From Halalkalibacter krulwichiae (lineage in GTDB: Bacteria; Bacillota; Bacilli; Bacillales; Bacillaceae_D): a stretch of 64,000 nt of DNA. The stretch is from NCBI RefSeq assembly GCF_002109385.1, contig NZ_CP020814.1, forward strand, positions 3,309,501-3,373,500, given 5' to 3'. This document shows, in pieces, positions 49,343 through 60,173 of the stretch (the stretch's first letter is position 1; each line of letters begins with the position of its first letter). The notes below the pieces were generated by a model. That model was not told where the DNA came from, ran no database searches, and saw only the letters and a program-made list of their open reading frames with translations. The position numbers and the translations under genes were made by a program.

Positions 49343-49756
49343 TTATCTAGCAATAATACTAGCTCCAATAACGTACGATAAACCAACTGAAATAACCATT
49401 GAAATAAAGCCGACTGCACGATTGTCTTTTCCAATTTCCTCATCGACCTTAAAACTAGGCGTTAAAAACTCAAAAATAAAGTAACTAGCTAACAATAAAC
49501 AAAAGCCAAGTACTCCCCATCCTAACATCGTTAATAAAGAATCCGAATGTTCAATGGAATGTCTAAATATATTGGCAACACCAAATATTTTCCCACCAGT
49601 TGCAAGGGCAACTGCTATATTACCTTGTTTAATTTCATGCCAATTTCGATAACTTGTTACTAGTTCAAAAATGGTTAAAAATAAAATAAGGGCTAAGAGT
49701 GAGACGCTGTAGTAAGCGGCTGTTCGAATCCATTCATATTCTAAAAATGCTTCCAT
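49343..49756 (-). CDS. yshE: DUF350 membrane protein YshE
   Basis: A 137-residue integral membrane protein with four predicted helices. The DUF350 signature is visible as KQGNIAVALATGGKIFGVAN in the second segment and FLLASYFIFEFLTPSF-like residues in the third (seen as LLASYFIFEFLTPSFKVDEE). The start is ATG with GAGG eight bases upstream. It lies 14 bp after mutS2, as in B. subtilis. Function is unknown. Confidence 0.88.
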   Translation of the reverse strand: MEAFLEYEWIRTAAYYSVSLLALILFLTIFELVTSYRNWHEIKQGNIAVALATGGKIFGVANIFRHSIEHSDSLLTMLGWGVLGFCLLLASYFIFEFLTPSFKVDEEIGKDNRAVGFISMVISVGLSYVIGASIIAR

Positions 49757-49770
49757 TTCCTTCGCCTCAC

Positions 49771-52128
49771 TTATTTTAATTCTACGACTGTATTCCCAAG
49801 TCCACCTTCATTCATGCCACCGTCCCTTTCTGATTTGACATGAGGATGTTTTTTCAATAGTTGTTTAACGCCTTTGCGAAGAGCACCGCTTCCTTTACCA
49901 TGAATAATTGAGACTTGATGATAACCAGCAAGCAGTGCATCATCAATGTACTTTTCAACAAGAAGCATCGCATCTTCAAAACGTTGTCCACGTAAATCAA
50001 GTTCTGATTTAACATGAGACTCATTACCTCTTACCATCGCCAGAGGCTTTGTTTCAACTTGTTTTGGTCGATCTAATAATTCTAAGTCATCTTTTTTCAC
50101 CTTCATTTTCATTACACCCATTTGCACTTGGAACTCTTTATCGTTGATTTTCTCCACAATAAAGCCTTTCTGGCCAAAACTTAACACTCGAACTTCATCA
50201 CCTAGCTGTATATTCTGCTTCTTAGCCGCTTCCTTTTTGATTTTTTTCTGCTTCGGTGTTAACTTTGGTGCAGCCTTCTCAAGATGCTTTTTTGCGTCAA
50301 TGATTTGATGTTCTTTAACAGCAATGCCTTCTTTTTGCATTTCCCTTAATTCTTCAATAATAACTTCAGCTTCTTCTTTCGCTTCTTGAACGGCTTTTTC
50401 TGCATGTTCTTCTGCTTCTTTTAAAATTCGTTCTTTTTCCTTTTCAAGAGCCTCAAGCTGATTTTCTAGATCTTTTCGTAAATGCTCTGCTTCATGTCGG
50501 ATAGCTTCTGCTTTTTCCCATTCTGACTCTGCTGATTTCTGACTCGTTTCTAAGGAGGCAATCATTGATTCAATTTGATTCGTTTCACTATCAATTTGTT
50601 CTTTCGCCTTTTCAATAATCCGTTCATCAAGTCCAAGTCTTCTTGAAATCGCAAACGCATTGCTTCGTCCCGGAACACCAATTAACAAGCGATACGTTGG
50701 TCGAAGTGTTTCAACATTGAATTCAACACTCGCGTTAATAGCCCCTTCACGGTTGTAGGCGTAGCCTTTTAATTCACTATAATGAGTCGTTGCTACAACA
50801 CAGGCACCACGATTATATACATCATCAAGAATCGAAATCGCTAAAGCTGCTCCTTCTGTTGGATCAGTACCTGCCCCAAGCTCATCAAATAAAACAAGAC
50901 TTTGAAAGTCCACTTTATCTAATATATCGACAATATTTGTCATATGAGAAGAGAAGGTACTTAGACTTTGTTCAATTGATTGTTCATCACCAATATCAGC
51001 AAAGACTTGCTTAAATACAGCTACTTCAGATTCCTCTTCAACAGGAACATGTAGTCCAGATTGAGCCATCAACGTTAGTAGTCCGACTGTTTTCAATGTG
51101 ACCGTTTTTCCTCCGGTATTTGGACCGGTAATAATGAGTGAACGATACGAATCTCCTAATTCTACATCAATCGGTACGACCTCACTTTGGTCTAAAAGCG
51201 GATGTCGGGCTCTTTTTAAATAGAGAAACCCTTTCTCGTTAAGCTTTGGTTCTGTTGCTTTAATAAGTTTTGCATAGCGAGCTTTGGCAAAAATAAAATC
51301 AAGAACAGCCAAAATAGTTAAGTTAGACAGAAGTTCTTCGGCCACTTCAGCCACTTGTGTTGATAAATGGGCAAGAATTCTTTCAATCTCTTTCTTTTCT
51401 TTCACCTTTGCTTCTCGTAATTGATTATTTAGTTGCACAATGGCTTGAGGTTCAATGAAAAGTGTCGCACCCGAAGCTGATTGATCGTGAACAATTCCGC
51501 CGAATGAGCTTCGATACTCTTGCTTAACAGGAATGACAAAGCGATCATTTCGAATCGTTACAATCGCATCTGAAAGCATTTTCTGTGAGCTTGATGAACG
51601 TGTTATACTCTCAAGTTTTGACCTGACAGAGGACTCATAACTTCTTACTTGTGAGCGTATCGTTCTAAGCTCTGGACTTGCTGAATCCATAACATGACCA
51701 TTATCATCAATACATTGTTTAATTTCTCGTTCGACATCAGTTAATGGCTCTAACTTATTGGCATATTCATATAAAAGAGGCAATTCAATCTCTTCTTCTT
51801 CAACCATTGTTATGATGAATTTTCTTAGTCTACGTCCCCCATAGATCGTACTTGCTACTTCCACTAACTCATGCGAAGCAAGTGCTCCACCGATTTGGGC
51901 GCGTTTCGCATGAGCTTTAACATCTGAAATGCCACCAAGGGGCGCTTGCCCTTTTAAACGTAATATTTTTGCTCCTTCTGACGTTTCATACTGCCATTTC
52001 TGTACCTCTTCTAATTGTGTAGAGGGTTGTAACTCTTCAACCTTTTGTCTACCTAGAGAAGATGACACATGTTCGAGCAATTGCTTTTTCATTTTTTCAA
52101 ATTCCAACACTCGTAAAACTCGTTGCAT
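49771..52128 (-). CDS. mutS2: Endonuclease MutS2
   Basis: A 785-residue MutS-family ATPase with a C-terminal Smr nuclease domain; family members act in recombination control or in ribosome rescue after collisions. The ATPase has [14 protein letters not shown] (about 332) and [17 protein letters not shown] (about 405). A long Glu/Lys coiled coil (about 515-640) is followed by the Smr domain with [14 protein letters not shown] (about 705) and [13 protein letters not shown]. It is cotranscribed with polX and yshE. Confidence 0.95.
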   Translation of the reverse strand: MQRVLRVLEFEKMKKQLLEHVSSSLGRQKVEELQPSTQLEEVQKWQYETSEGAKILRLKGQAPLGGISDVKAHAKRAQIGGALASHELVEVASTIYGGRRLRKFIITMVEEEEIELPLLYEYANKLEPLTDVEREIKQCIDDNGHVMDSASPELRTIRSQVRSYESSVRSKLESITRSSSSQKMLSDAIVTIRNDRFVIPVKQEYRSSFGGIVHDQSASGATLFIEPQAIVQLNNQLREAKVKEKKEIERILAHLSTQVAEVAEELLSNLTILAVLDFIFAKARYAKLIKATEPKLNEKGFLYLKRARHPLLDQSEVVPIDVELGDSYRSLIITGPNTGGKTVTLKTVGLLTLMAQSGLHVPVEEESEVAVFKQVFADIGDEQSIEQSLSTFSSHMTNIVDILDKVDFQSLVLFDELGAGTDPTEGAALAISILDDVYNRGACVVATTHYSELKGYAYNREGAINASVEFNVETLRPTYRLLIGVPGRSNAFAISRRLGLDERIIEKAKEQIDSETNQIESMIASLETSQKSAESEWEKAEAIRHEAEHLRKDLENQLEALEKEKERILKEAEEHAEKAVQEAKEEAEVIIEELREMQKEGIAVKEHQIIDAKKHLEKAAPKLTPKQKKIKKEAAKKQNIQLGDEVRVLSFGQKGFIVEKINDKEFQVQMGVMKMKVKKDDLELLDRPKQVETKPLAMVRGNESHVKSELDLRGQRFEDAMLLVEKYIDDALLAGYHQVSIIHGKGSGALRKGVKQLLKKHPHVKSERDGGMNEGGLGNTVVELK

Positions 52129-52154
52129 ATGGTTAAACTCCTTCTCTATCGTCC

Positions 52155-53857
52155 TTATTCATGACGTTTTAAAAATGATTGCAAACGCTCTAACGTCCAT
52201 GTATTCATGACCGTATCTGGCTTAAGCAACGCTTTTCTTGCTACACCCGTTCCATAAGACATTAACTCTAAAGATTCCTTATTATGAGCATCTGTATTAA
52301 TCGCAATTTTCACTCCCGCTTCTTCTGCTTTTTTCAACCAATGTGCAGCCAAATCCAAGCGGTGAGGATTAGCATTGAGCTCCAGCGCTGTATTGGTTTT
52401 GGCGGCTAGCTCAATTAATAACTCCACGTCCACATCATAGCCATCACGACGACCAAGTATTCGACCTGTTGGATGGGCAATTAAGTCAACATGTTTGCTT
52501 TCTAGCGCAGTTGTTAATCGCTTCATAATCGTTTCACGATCTTGTTGAAATGATGAGTGAATGGCAGCAATGACAAAGTCAACCTCTTGTAGCAAGTCAT
52601 CATCATAGTCAAGCGTACCATCAGGAAGAATGTCCATTTCAATCCCTGTTAAAATCGTAAAATCATCATACTTTTTATTTAACTCTCGAATCTTGGCATG
52701 TTGTTGTTTTAAGCGTTCAACACTTAATCCATTGGCTACTCGCAAGTACTTCGAATGATCAGTAATTGCAATATATTGATACCGTCTTTCGCGAGCTGCT
52801 TCAACCATCTCTTCAATCGAATGAGCTCCGTCACTCCAAGTCGTATGCATATGCAGATCACTTTTTATACATTCGTTAGTCACATAAGTAAATGATTTCT
52901 CCACTTCTCCTTGATCCTCTCGAGCCTCAGGAGGAATCCATTCGAGATTAAAGTGCGCGAAAAATTCTTCTTCTGTTGCAAACGTTTTGATTTCACCTGT
53001 TTCAACATTTTCAACGCCGTACTCACTTATTTTTTCACCGCGCTTTTTTGCAAGCTGTCTCATTTTCACATTGTGATTCTTTGATCCAGTAAAATGATGT
53101 AAAGTTGTTGCGAACTCATTCGGTTTTACAAGGCGAAAGTCGACTGATATCGGAAAGTCAATTGCGATTTCTACAGATACTTTTGTATCGCCACTAGCTA
53201 TGACCTTACTAATAGAATCGAGCTCTAATAATTGATTCCTTACTTTTTCTGGTTCAGTAGTCGCAATAATAAAATCAAGGTCCTTTACCGTTTCACGCAT
53301 TCTTCGTAAGCTTCCTGCTTTTGAAAAGCGTTCGACTCCGTCCATTTTAGCTAACGCCTCTTCAATCGCATCTGCCAGTGGAAGGACAACTGGCAGAGCT
53401 AATCGCTCAGGCCTTTCGCTCGCTTCTTTAATTGCGATAAGAATCTTTTCTTCTGTCTTCTTGCCAAACCCTGCTAGCTTTTGAACTTCTTTCGCTTCAC
53501 AAGCTTGTTTCAAGCTTTCAATATCAACAACCTGTAATTCCTGATATAACTTGCCAATCTTCTTGCCCCTAAACTAGGGAGTTTTAATAAAGGAAGGAGA
53601 CCAGCTGGCACTTCAGCTGCTAATTCTCCTAACAAAGTCGATTTACCCGATTGTTTTAACTCCATTATGACTTCCGCTGTTCCTTTGCCAATTCCTTTTA
53701 ATGTAGCTGGGTTCTCGATTTCGTCTAATGTTCTTTCATCTGCTTCAAGCGCAAGGGCTGCCTTTCGATAGGCAGATATTTTAAAGGGATTATCTCCTTT
53801 AATCTCTAAATAAGTGGCAATCATCTCAAGTTGCTTAATCACATCTTTTTTGTTCAT
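52155..53857 (-). pseudogene. polX: X-family DNA polymerase/PHP phosphoesterase PolX, interrupted by a one-base frameshift
   Basis: A DNA polymerase X with a C-terminal PHP 3'-exonuclease domain (YshC), implicated in base-excision repair. The N-terminal frame (from the ATG at 53857) carries the 8-kDa domain with helix-hairpin-helix LKGIGKGTAEVI. It goes out of frame after LPSLG. The main frame resumes with KKIGKLYQELQVVDIESLK, then has AGSLRRMRETVKDLDFIIAT (polymerase site) and LHMHTTWSDGAH (PHP metal site). Adding one G to the GGGG at CCCC 53566-53569 restores a full gene of about 567 codons. As written the polymerase is split. Confidence 0.92.
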
Positions 53858-53883
53858 TATAATCCGTCCTTTCTTCTTTCCCC

Positions 53884-53913
53884 ATCATACCGATACTTAC
53901 TGTCTAAAATCAA
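53884..53913 (-). promoter_or_regulatory. Candidate sigma-A promoter for polX-mutS2-yshE
   Basis: On the minus strand TTGATT (53908-53913), 18 bp, TATGAT (53884-53889), just above polX and downstream of the cvpA terminator. Confidence 0.55.
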
Positions 53914-54015
53914 TTAATAAGAAAAACACAGGTATAGGAAGACGTTGAGATATTCTCAAATGTTTCTCACACTCATTCCGTTCAGTTTTCTCATTGAAAA
54001 ACTTCTAGAAGCGTT

Positions 54016-54067
54016 AAAAAAGTCTGACCCAAATCATGTAGCTTGTTCGCACATGTTGATCAGACTT
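54016..54067 (-). terminator. Terminator after cvpA (yshB)
   Basis: Outer arms aagtctga (54020-54027) / tcagactt (54060-54067) and an inner acatg/catgt pairing, with a U6 run on the minus strand. Confidence 0.75.
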
Positions 54068-54090
54068 CATGTATTCACTCATTCTGTTTC

Positions 54091-54630
54091 CTATAGTTGA
54101 TTACTAACCCATAATTGTTTCAACCACTCAGATAAAAATGGAGTATGGTTTAACATTACTTGGACGACTATAGAGCCTTGCATTGCATTTTGAACTAGAT
54201 CAATTGGTAAGAGCGCCGCGACAAAAAGCAAAACAAAAATAATTAAATATGCTTCAATAAAACAAAGGATTCCTCCGAACAATTGATTGATAGATCTTAA
54301 GATTGGTAAGTGTGCAAGAAAGTCCAGCATCGATCCTAATAAATGTAGAACAATTTTTGTTCCAAAAAATAGAATAGCGAATGCAATACCTGAGTAATAC
54401 ACACTTTCAGCATTAAACGTATTAATAATCATCCCTACTGTACTATCCGACGAGAACTGTGGATATGGAACCCAGAGCCTAATATAGGTAGCTAATTCTC
54501 CAAAGTAGGTATATGCAACTAAAATGGCAACAACAAAACTAATGAGATGAATGACTTGGAGAATAAAACCTCTTCTTCTACCAATAAAGAAACTTGAAAA
54601 TAAGATAAATAGAATGAGAAAGCTTAACAT
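54091..54630 (-). CDS. yshB: CvpA-family membrane protein YshB
   Basis: A 179-residue integral membrane protein with four predicted helices, belonging to the CvpA family. The first segment is FLILFILFSSFFIGRRRGF and the RRRGF loop is typical. The third and fourth segments are GIAFAILFFGTKIVLHLLG and LCFIEAYLIIFVLLFVAALL (cited by their cores). The start lies one base after the zapA stop, so the two are coupled. Its cellular role in Bacillus is unclear. Confidence 0.88.
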   Translation of the reverse strand: MLSFLILFILFSSFFIGRRRGFILQVIHLISFVVAILVAYTYFGELATYIRLWVPYPQFSSDSTVGMIINTFNAESVYYSGIAFAILFFGTKIVLHLLGSMLDFLAHLPILRSINQLFGGILCFIEAYLIIFVLLFVAALLPIDLVQNAMQGSIVVQVMLNHTPFLSEWLKQLWVSNQL

Positions 54631-54631
54631 A

Positions 54632-54907
54632 TTACTCGTCTCCTGTCGTTCTTTGTTGCTTCACTTTTTCTTTCAACTCTTCGTTTTCTTTGACTACTTT
54701 TATATAATCATCAACAATATTTACAGCTGTCAATACAGCTAAACGTGTAGTATCAAGATAAGGATTTCGTTTGCGTATTTCTCTCATCTTTTGATCAACT
54801 GTTTGAGCCACTTCCCTTACATGGGAGGGAGACTCTTGACCGACAACTGTATATTGTTGACCATATATAGAAACCGTGACCCGCTGCTTTTCGCTTCGTT
54901 TTGACAC
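54632..54907 (-). CDS. zapA: Cell-division protein ZapA
   Basis: A 91-residue protein that binds and bundles FtsZ filaments at mid-cell. The N-terminal head has RVTVSIYGQQYTVVG. A conserved REVAQTVDQKMREI helix and a C-terminal coiled coil (KVVKENEELKEKVKQQ) follow. The start is GTG with AGGAGG seven bases upstream. In B. subtilis rnhC sits between this gene and pheT; here there is only a 230-bp gap. Confidence 0.94.
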   Translation of the reverse strand: MSKRSEKQRVTVSIYGQQYTVVGQESPSHVREVAQTVDQKMREIRKRNPYLDTTRLAVLTAVNIVDDYIKVVKENEELKEKVKQQRTTGDE

Positions 54908-55095
54908 GGAGAAGCCTCCTATCTACAAGCCAAATTCTTAGCTGACATGATCTTTTAAAATTCTACATTTTATCATACCATGAAGGAAGTTTTAAGGAAA
55001 CAATCGTTTAGAAGAATTTTTGGAAATGTCTTGATCGTAATCTCCATATTCTCCTACGAACACTGTATAATGAGAGAAATTCATTGTGTTAAGAA

Positions 55096-55129
55096 AAAAA
55101 GAAGGAATCAGTAAAGATCCCTTCTTTTT
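55096..55129 (-). terminator. pheST terminator
   Basis: The stem aaaaagaagga / tcccttcttttt has a one-sided bulge and a U7 tail on the minus strand, 10 bp after pheT. Confidence 0.85.
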
Positions 55130-55139
55130 CTATTTAACA

Positions 55140-57563
55140 TTATCCTCTTAAAGTAGCATCTACATGCTCTTCCACTGCTTTTAACACTTCGTTATGAACT
55201 TTCGTTACTTCCTCGTCCGTTAACGTTCTCTCTGGATCTAAATACGTTAGAGAGAAGGCAAGTGATTTCTTTCCTTCCTCCATATGTTCGCCTTGATATA
55301 AATCAAACAGATGAACATTCTTTAGTAGATCTCCACCAGCCCAGCGAATGACTGCCTCTACTTCTCCAGCAGAGCGATGACTGTCTACCACAAGAGCGAT
55401 GTCACGAACCATCGCAGGGAACCTTGGAAGGGTTTGATATACAACCGGTGTCGCTTCATGCTTAAGTAATGTTTCTAATTGAAGCTCGTATACATAAGTC
55501 TCTTTTAAATCTAGTTCCTTTTGTTTAGATGGGTGAACTTGACCGATAAAGCCTATCTCTTCACCATTTAATTTAATAAGAGCAGTTCTTCCAGGATGTA
55601 AATCAGGTAGCGTCGCTTGTTCAAATAAAATCTCATTATCAATTCCTAGTTCACGGAATAAGTTTTCAAGGATTCCTTTTACTAAGAAGAAATCAACTTG
55701 CTTCTTCTCTCCTTGCCAGCCGTGTTCAAGCCACATCCCCGTTAAAGCACCTGCAACCATTTCTTTTTCAGTTGGTTGATTCGTTAACTTCTCTTCATCG
55801 CTTAAGAAGATTGAACCAACCTCATATACATGCACATCCTGATTTTTACGATTAACATTGTAGCTTAACACATCAAATAAGTGTGGGATCAAACTCGTAC
55901 GCATCGTGCTTCGGTCTTCACTCATTGGCATCGCCAATGTTACAGGCGTATGAGTCAATTCAAAAGCAAACCCTTTTGCTTTTTCAGGATTAGTTAGAGA
56001 GTACGTAATTACTTGTGATAGACCTGAACGCTCTAGTACTCTTCGCACATGACGTCTTTTCTTTTGGTAATCCGTTAAAGCTCCTTGAATGGTTGCTCCA
56101 ACTGGTAAGGTTGTCGGTATGTTGTCATAACCAAATAATCTTGCTACTTCTTCCATTAAATCTTCTTCAATTTGTATATCCCCACGACGTGATGGAATCG
56201 TAACATGTAATACCTCGTCTTCTTTTTCATACGTGAAGCCTAAACGATCCATATATGACATAGCGTCTTCTATTGAAATCGTTGTTCCAAGACGACTGTT
56301 GACACGCGTGACATCAAGGTCGACTGTAGCTAACTCATAGGAGAAGATGTCTTGTTCGACAACCCCAGAAACCACGGTTCCACCAGCTAATTCCGCGATT
56401 AACTCTGCAGCCCTTCTACCTGCTGCTAATACACGATCTTGTGCTACACCTTTTTCATATCTTGTACTCGCATCACTGCGAAGCCCTAGATCACGTGAAG
56501 CTTTACGAATGGTTGAACCTTTGAAATAGGCTGCTTCAAGTAACACAGTCGTTGTTTCCGAATGGACTTCAGAAGTCGCTCCACCCATTACACCAGCAAT
56601 CGCAACAGGCTCTTTTCCATTCGTAATAACAAGGTGATCGTCTGTTAACGTGCGCTCTTGATCATCAAGAGTGACAATCGTTTCTCCATTCTTCGCTCGA
56701 CGAACGACCACTTCTTTTGACCCAAAACGATCATAGTCAAAAGCATGCAATGGTTGACCATACTCAAGCAAGACATAATTAGTAATATCTACAACATTAC
56801 TTATCGGACGAATTCCCGCAGCCATTAAACGATTTTGCAACCAAAGCGGAGATGGACCGACTTTTACATCTTTAATAATGATTGCGCCGTAATACGGATT
56901 GTCTTCTGTTGCTTCTACTTTTACATCAATGTAATCTGAAGCTTTTTCCTCATTTGTATGTAATTCAATCGTTGGAAGCGTAACTTCTTTTTCGTACAAT
57001 GCTGCAACTTCGTACGCAACTCCTAACATATTTAAACAATCGGCACGGTTTGGAGTTAAATCAAGTTCCAATACTTCATCGTCTAAATTTAAAGCAGCAA
57101 GTGCGTCACTTCCCACTTCCACTTCATCTTGAAACACATAAATGCCTTCTGAGTACTCTTTTTGTACTAATTTGCTATCAATGCCAAGCTCTTGTAAGGA
57201 ACAGATCATTCCGTGAGAAGCTTCCCCGCGTAACTTTGCTTTTTTAATTTTGAAATTGCCAGGGAGAACAGCTCCAACTTTTGCAACAGCGACATGCTGA
57301 CCAGCGGCAACATTTTTAGCTCCACAAACAATTTGAACAAGCTCTTCTTCACCAATATCTACTTGGCACACATTCAATTTATCTGCATTTGGATGTTGCT
57401 GGCATTCCTTAACAAAACCAACCACAACACCAGAAATGCCTTGATTTAATTGATGGACGAAATCAATTTCAATTCCGCCTCGAGTCATCTTCTCAGCAAT
57501 CTCACGAGCTGAGTGTTCTTTTACATCTACATAATCTTGTAACCACTTATATGAAACTAACAT
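55140..57563 (-). CDS. pheT: Phenylalanyl-tRNA synthetase beta subunit
   Basis: An 807-residue editing and tRNA-binding subunit of the (alpha-beta)2 enzyme. The N-terminal tRNA-binding domain (about 40-150) includes [15 protein letters not shown]. The B3/B4 editing and B5 domains follow, with [20 protein letters not shown] (cited by [13 protein letters not shown]). The C-terminal ferredoxin-fold anticodon-binding domain has [16 protein letters not shown]. Normal length. It lies 13 bp after pheS. Confidence 0.97.
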   Translation of the reverse strand: MLVSYKWLQDYVDVKEHSAREIAEKMTRGGIEIDFVHQLNQGISGVVVGFVKECQQHPNADKLNVCQVDIGEEELVQIVCGAKNVAAGQHVAVAKVGAVLPGNFKIKKAKLRGEASHGMICSLQELGIDSKLVQKEYSEGIYVFQDEVEVGSDALAALNLDDEVLELDLTPNRADCLNMLGVAYEVAALYEKEVTLPTIELHTNEEKASDYIDVKVEATEDNPYYGAIIIKDVKVGPSPLWLQNRLMAAGIRPISNVVDITNYVLLEYGQPLHAFDYDRFGSKEVVVRRAKNGETIVTLDDQERTLTDDHLVITNGKEPVAIAGVMGGATSEVHSETTTVLLEAAYFKGSTIRKASRDLGLRSDASTRYEKGVAQDRVLAAGRRAAELIAELAGGTVVSGVVEQDIFSYELATVDLDVTRVNSRLGTTISIEDAMSYMDRLGFTYEKEDEVLHVTIPSRRGDIQIEEDLMEEVARLFGYDNIPTTLPVGATIQGALTDYQKKRRHVRRVLERSGLSQVITYSLTNPEKAKGFAFELTHTPVTLAMPMSEDRSTMRTSLIPHLFDVLSYNVNRKNQDVHVYEVGSIFLSDEEKLTNQPTEKEMVAGALTGMWLEHGWQGEKKQVDFFLVKGILENLFRELGIDNEILFEQATLPDLHPGRTALIKLNGEEIGFIGQVHPSKQKELDLKETYVYELQLETLLKHEATPVVYQTLPRFPAMVRDIALVVDSHRSAGEVEAVIRWAGGDLLKNVHLFDLYQGEHMEEGKKSLAFSLTYLDPERTLTDEEVTKVHNEVLKAVEEHVDATLRG

Positions 57564-57576
57564 CGTAACTCCTCCT

Positions 57577-58611
57577 TTACACCCGTTTAAACTGTGTTAG
57601 AAAACGTACATCATTCGTATAGAAATGACGAATATCATCAATGTCATACTTTAACATTGCCAGTCGCTCAACCCCCATACCAAAAGCAAAGCCACTGTAT
57701 TTAGTTGAATCAAATCCACTCATCTCTAATACTCGTGGATGAACCATTCCAGCTCCAAGCACTTCAATCCACCCAGACTGTTTACAAATGCGACAACCTT
57801 TGCCATTACACATTCCACACGAAACGTCTACTTCAACAGAAGGCTCTGTGAATGGGAAAAAGCTAGGGCGTAATCGGATCGAACGATCTTCTCCAAAGAA
57901 AGATTTGGCGAATTGTTCAAGCACCCCTTTTAAATCACTCATACGAACATGCTCATCAACATACAGCCCTTCAATTTGCATGAATTGATGAGAATGGGTT
58001 GCATCATCATCATCACGTCTGAATACTTTCCCTGGACAGATAACCTTCACAGGTCCTTTTCCTTTATGCAACTCCATCGTTCTCGCTTGTACAGGAGATG
58101 TATGCGTTCTAAGCAACAACTCTTCCGTAAAGTAAAAGGAATCTTGCATATCACGGGCAGGATGGTCTTTAGGTAAATTAAGTGCCTCAAAGTTATAGTA
58201 GTCAACTTCTACCTCAGGACCTTCTGCAACTGAGAAACCTAACCCTAAAAATGCCTCTTCTACTTCTTCGACAACAGCCGTTAATGGATGAGTAGATCCA
58301 CTTGCTACAGGGCGACCTGGCAGTGTGACATCAATGCTTTCATTCGCTAATTGCTTTTCAATCGCAGCCTGCTCTAATTGCTGTTCTTTTTGTTCTACTT
58401 CTGCTTTAATCGCATCTCGAACCTCATTAGCCATTTGACCGATAAGTGGACGCTCTTCTGCTGAAAGCTTCCCCATTCCACGAAGTACTTCTGTAATTGG
58501 GCCTTTCTTTCCTAAATAAGCAACTCTAACTTCTTGTAATGCTTTTACATCTTCAGCGACAGCGACTTTTGCTAACGCTTCATCTCGCAACGCTTCTAAT
58601 CGTTCACGCAT
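57577..58611 (-). CDS. pheS: Phenylalanyl-tRNA synthetase alpha subunit
   Basis: A 344-residue catalytic subunit. An N-terminal coiled coil (about 1-90) contacts tRNA. The class II core shows [22 protein letters not shown] (motif 1/2 region), [19 protein letters not shown] and the C-terminal [18 protein letters not shown] motif 3. A zinc-type cluster [17 protein letters not shown] is present. Its leader carries a phenylalanine T-box. Confidence 0.97.
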   Translation of the reverse strand: MRERLEALRDEALAKVAVAEDVKALQEVRVAYLGKKGPITEVLRGMGKLSAEERPLIGQMANEVRDAIKAEVEQKEQQLEQAAIEKQLANESIDVTLPGRPVASGSTHPLTAVVEEVEEAFLGLGFSVAEGPEVEVDYYNFEALNLPKDHPARDMQDSFYFTEELLLRTHTSPVQARTMELHKGKGPVKVICPGKVFRRDDDDATHSHQFMQIEGLYVDEHVRMSDLKGVLEQFAKSFFGEDRSIRLRPSFFPFTEPSVEVDVSCGMCNGKGCRICKQSGWIEVLGAGMVHPRVLEMSGFDSTKYSGFAFGMGVERLAMLKYDIDDIRHFYTNDVRFLTQFKRV

Positions 58612-58635
58612 TTGAATGCCTCCTTATGTAAACAA

Positions 58636-58915
58636 AATAAAAAAGAGCCTTCGCTCCCGCAAAAGGGACGAAGACTCGTGGTACCACCCTTAGTTAATAA
58701 TGTACATAAAAATACACTTATACACTATTATCTTCATTGCTGTAACGGCTAAAACCGGAACACCTTCACAAGTCTCACTTGTGGTCCAGTGTCTGCTCCA
58801 GAGTGAATTCAGTTTCCCCTTCCATAAAAATGCTTCCAGTCTAAGGCATTTTCTCCCTGCATGGTGGCTAAAAACGTACTACTCTCTTTCGTTGCATTTG
58901 TAAAATATACATTTG
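58636..58915 (-). promoter_or_regulatory. T-box leader controlling pheS-pheT (phenylalanine specifier, UUC)
   Basis: On the minus strand the T-box sequence AGGGTGGTACCACG lies at 58677-58690. The specifier loop reads GAATTCACTCTGGAG with UUC (Phe). A terminator (GAGTCTTCG...CGAAGGCTC then U6) ends at about 58636. Uncharged tRNA-Phe should promote read-through. Confidence 0.92.
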
Positions 58916-58923
58916 ATTGTTTT

Positions 58924-58952
58924 ATTATAGAGAATGTTGGAAACAGATGCAA
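58924..58952 (-). promoter_or_regulatory. pheS sigma-A promoter
   Basis: On the minus strand TTGCAT (58947-58952), 17 bp, TATAAT (58924-58929), just above the T-box. Confidence 0.85.
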
Positions 58953-58964
58953 CTCTCTTTCACC

Positions 58965-59708
58965 TTAACTCTTTAAATAATAGAGCAAAATCCCAGCCGC
59001 TACCGCTACGTTAAGTGATTCTGCTTCGCCATGGATCGGGATGTAAATGTTTTGATCAGTAAGCTCTAATAGGGATGGGGCAAGTCCTTCTCCTTCATTT
59101 CCCATTATTAAGGCAAATTGCTCCAGTGGCTCAACAGCTGTATAAGAACTCGCTTCTTTTAAGGCTGTTCCAAATACTGGAATCATTGCATTTTTCATTC
59201 GATTTACCCATTCTTCTAAATTGCCTTTTATAACCGGCAAATGAAAAATAGAGCCTTGAGACGCACGAATGACTTTGCTATTGAATACATCAACACTTCC
59301 CTCACCTAATATAATCCCGGTCATTCCCGCTGCATCGGCTGTTCGAATCATCGTCCCTAAATTCCCAGGATCTTGAACTCGATCTAGTAGCAAGTATTGC
59401 CCTTCTAATCTCTCTACGTCTGGCTCATTCGGTAAAATGCAAACCGCTGCAATTCCTTGTGGTGTTTCTGTTTCAGAGAGCTCTTTAAGCACTTGCTCAC
59501 TTACTATAATGATATCTTCATCTTTTAATGACTGTTGATCGGCCTCCTCAGTCACAAGGACATATTCAACCATCTTTGCTTTCATTGCTTCTTCAACTAG
59601 ATGATACCCTTCGACTAAGAAACGTCCAGTCGTTTCTCTACCTTTTTTCGTTTTTAATTTCTTCCAACGTTTGACATGTTCATTTTTCACTGAATCAATT
59701 CGTTTCAT
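58965..59708 (-). CDS. ysgA: SpoU-family RNA 2'-O-methyltransferase YsgA
   Basis: A 247-residue SPOUT-class methyltransferase of the TrmH/SpoU group, probably acting on rRNA; the exact target is not evident. The N-terminal substrate-binding domain (about 1-85) precedes the knot with LLLDRVQDPGNLGTMIRTAD (motif 1), FALIMGNEGEGL (motif 2) and IPIHGEAESLNVAVAAGILL (motif 3). Gene order pheS-ysgA-sspI matches B. subtilis. Confidence 0.93.
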   Translation of the reverse strand: MKRIDSVKNEHVKRWKKLKTKKGRETTGRFLVEGYHLVEEAMKAKMVEYVLVTEEADQQSLKDEDIIIVSEQVLKELSETETPQGIAAVCILPNEPDVERLEGQYLLLDRVQDPGNLGTMIRTADAAGMTGIILGEGSVDVFNSKVIRASQGSIFHLPVIKGNLEEWVNRMKNAMIPVFGTALKEASSYTAVEPLEQFALIMGNEGEGLAPSLLELTDQNIYIPIHGEAESLNVAVAAGILLYYLKS

Positions 59709-59763
59709 TCTCTACTCCTTTAATTCCTCTTTCTCATTTTATCCATCATACCCATTTTTTTCG

Positions 59764-59793
59764 TCATAATCCAGTCCATGCTGATGCATACTA
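59764..59793 (+). promoter_or_regulatory. Candidate sigma-G promoter for sspI
   Basis: CATACTA (59787-59793) fits the sigma-G -10 CATNNTA, with TCATA 18 bp upstream in the -35 position. sspI is a forespore gene in B. subtilis. Confidence 0.55.
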
Positions 59794-59837
59794 CAAATAG
59801 AAATAATTATTTCACTCACAACAAGGAGGATGACAAG

Positions 59838-60044
59838 ATGAGTTTTAATTTACGTGGTGCGATTATGTCTAATATTAAAGGGAGCTCTGAACAAGAAGTT
59901 GAGGCAACAATTGTTGATGCGATTCAGCGAGGAGAAGAAAAAATGCTTCCAGGTTTAGGTGTACTATTCGAAGTTTATTGGAAAAACGCAAACGAGCAAG
60001 ACAAAGATGCTATTTGCCAACAAATTAGTCAAGGATTGCAATAA
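59838..60044 (+). CDS. sspI: Small acid-soluble spore protein I
   Basis: A 68-residue minor SASP found in the spore core. It reads [20 protein letters not shown] and [20 protein letters not shown], close to B. subtilis SspI in both sequence and length. The ATG at 59838 has AAGGAGG eight bases upstream; the extra 20 codons upstream overlap the promoter and are not coding. It reads opposite to its neighbours and ends in a strong terminator. Confidence 0.95.
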   Translation: MSFNLRGAIMSNIKGSSEQEVEATIVDAIQRGEEKMLPGLGVLFEVYWKNANEQDKDAICQQISQGLQ

Positions 60045-60121
60045 GTAAGAGGCTGTTTCATAGTCGCTACGCGCCTTGAGATAAGGCAACGACTTCTTTT
60101 AAGGCTAAAGCTCAAAATTTC

Positions 60122-60173
60122 GGGGGCGTTTTAAAAGGTTAAAACTAGACCTTTTGAAACGCCCCCTTTTTTT
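60122..60173 (+). terminator. sspI terminator
   Basis: The stem gggggcgttttaaaaggt / accttttgaaacgccccc (60122-60166) has one mismatch and is followed by T7. It also abuts the ysdC stop on the other strand. Confidence 0.88.

Noticed and set aside
60063..60093. Hairpin with GCCTT/AAGGC and nearby CTTAAAAGAAG resembling the 126-bp repeat family
   Set aside because: Only short fragments match, arms GCAATG and CGATGC are absent; could be chance, so not counted as a copy.
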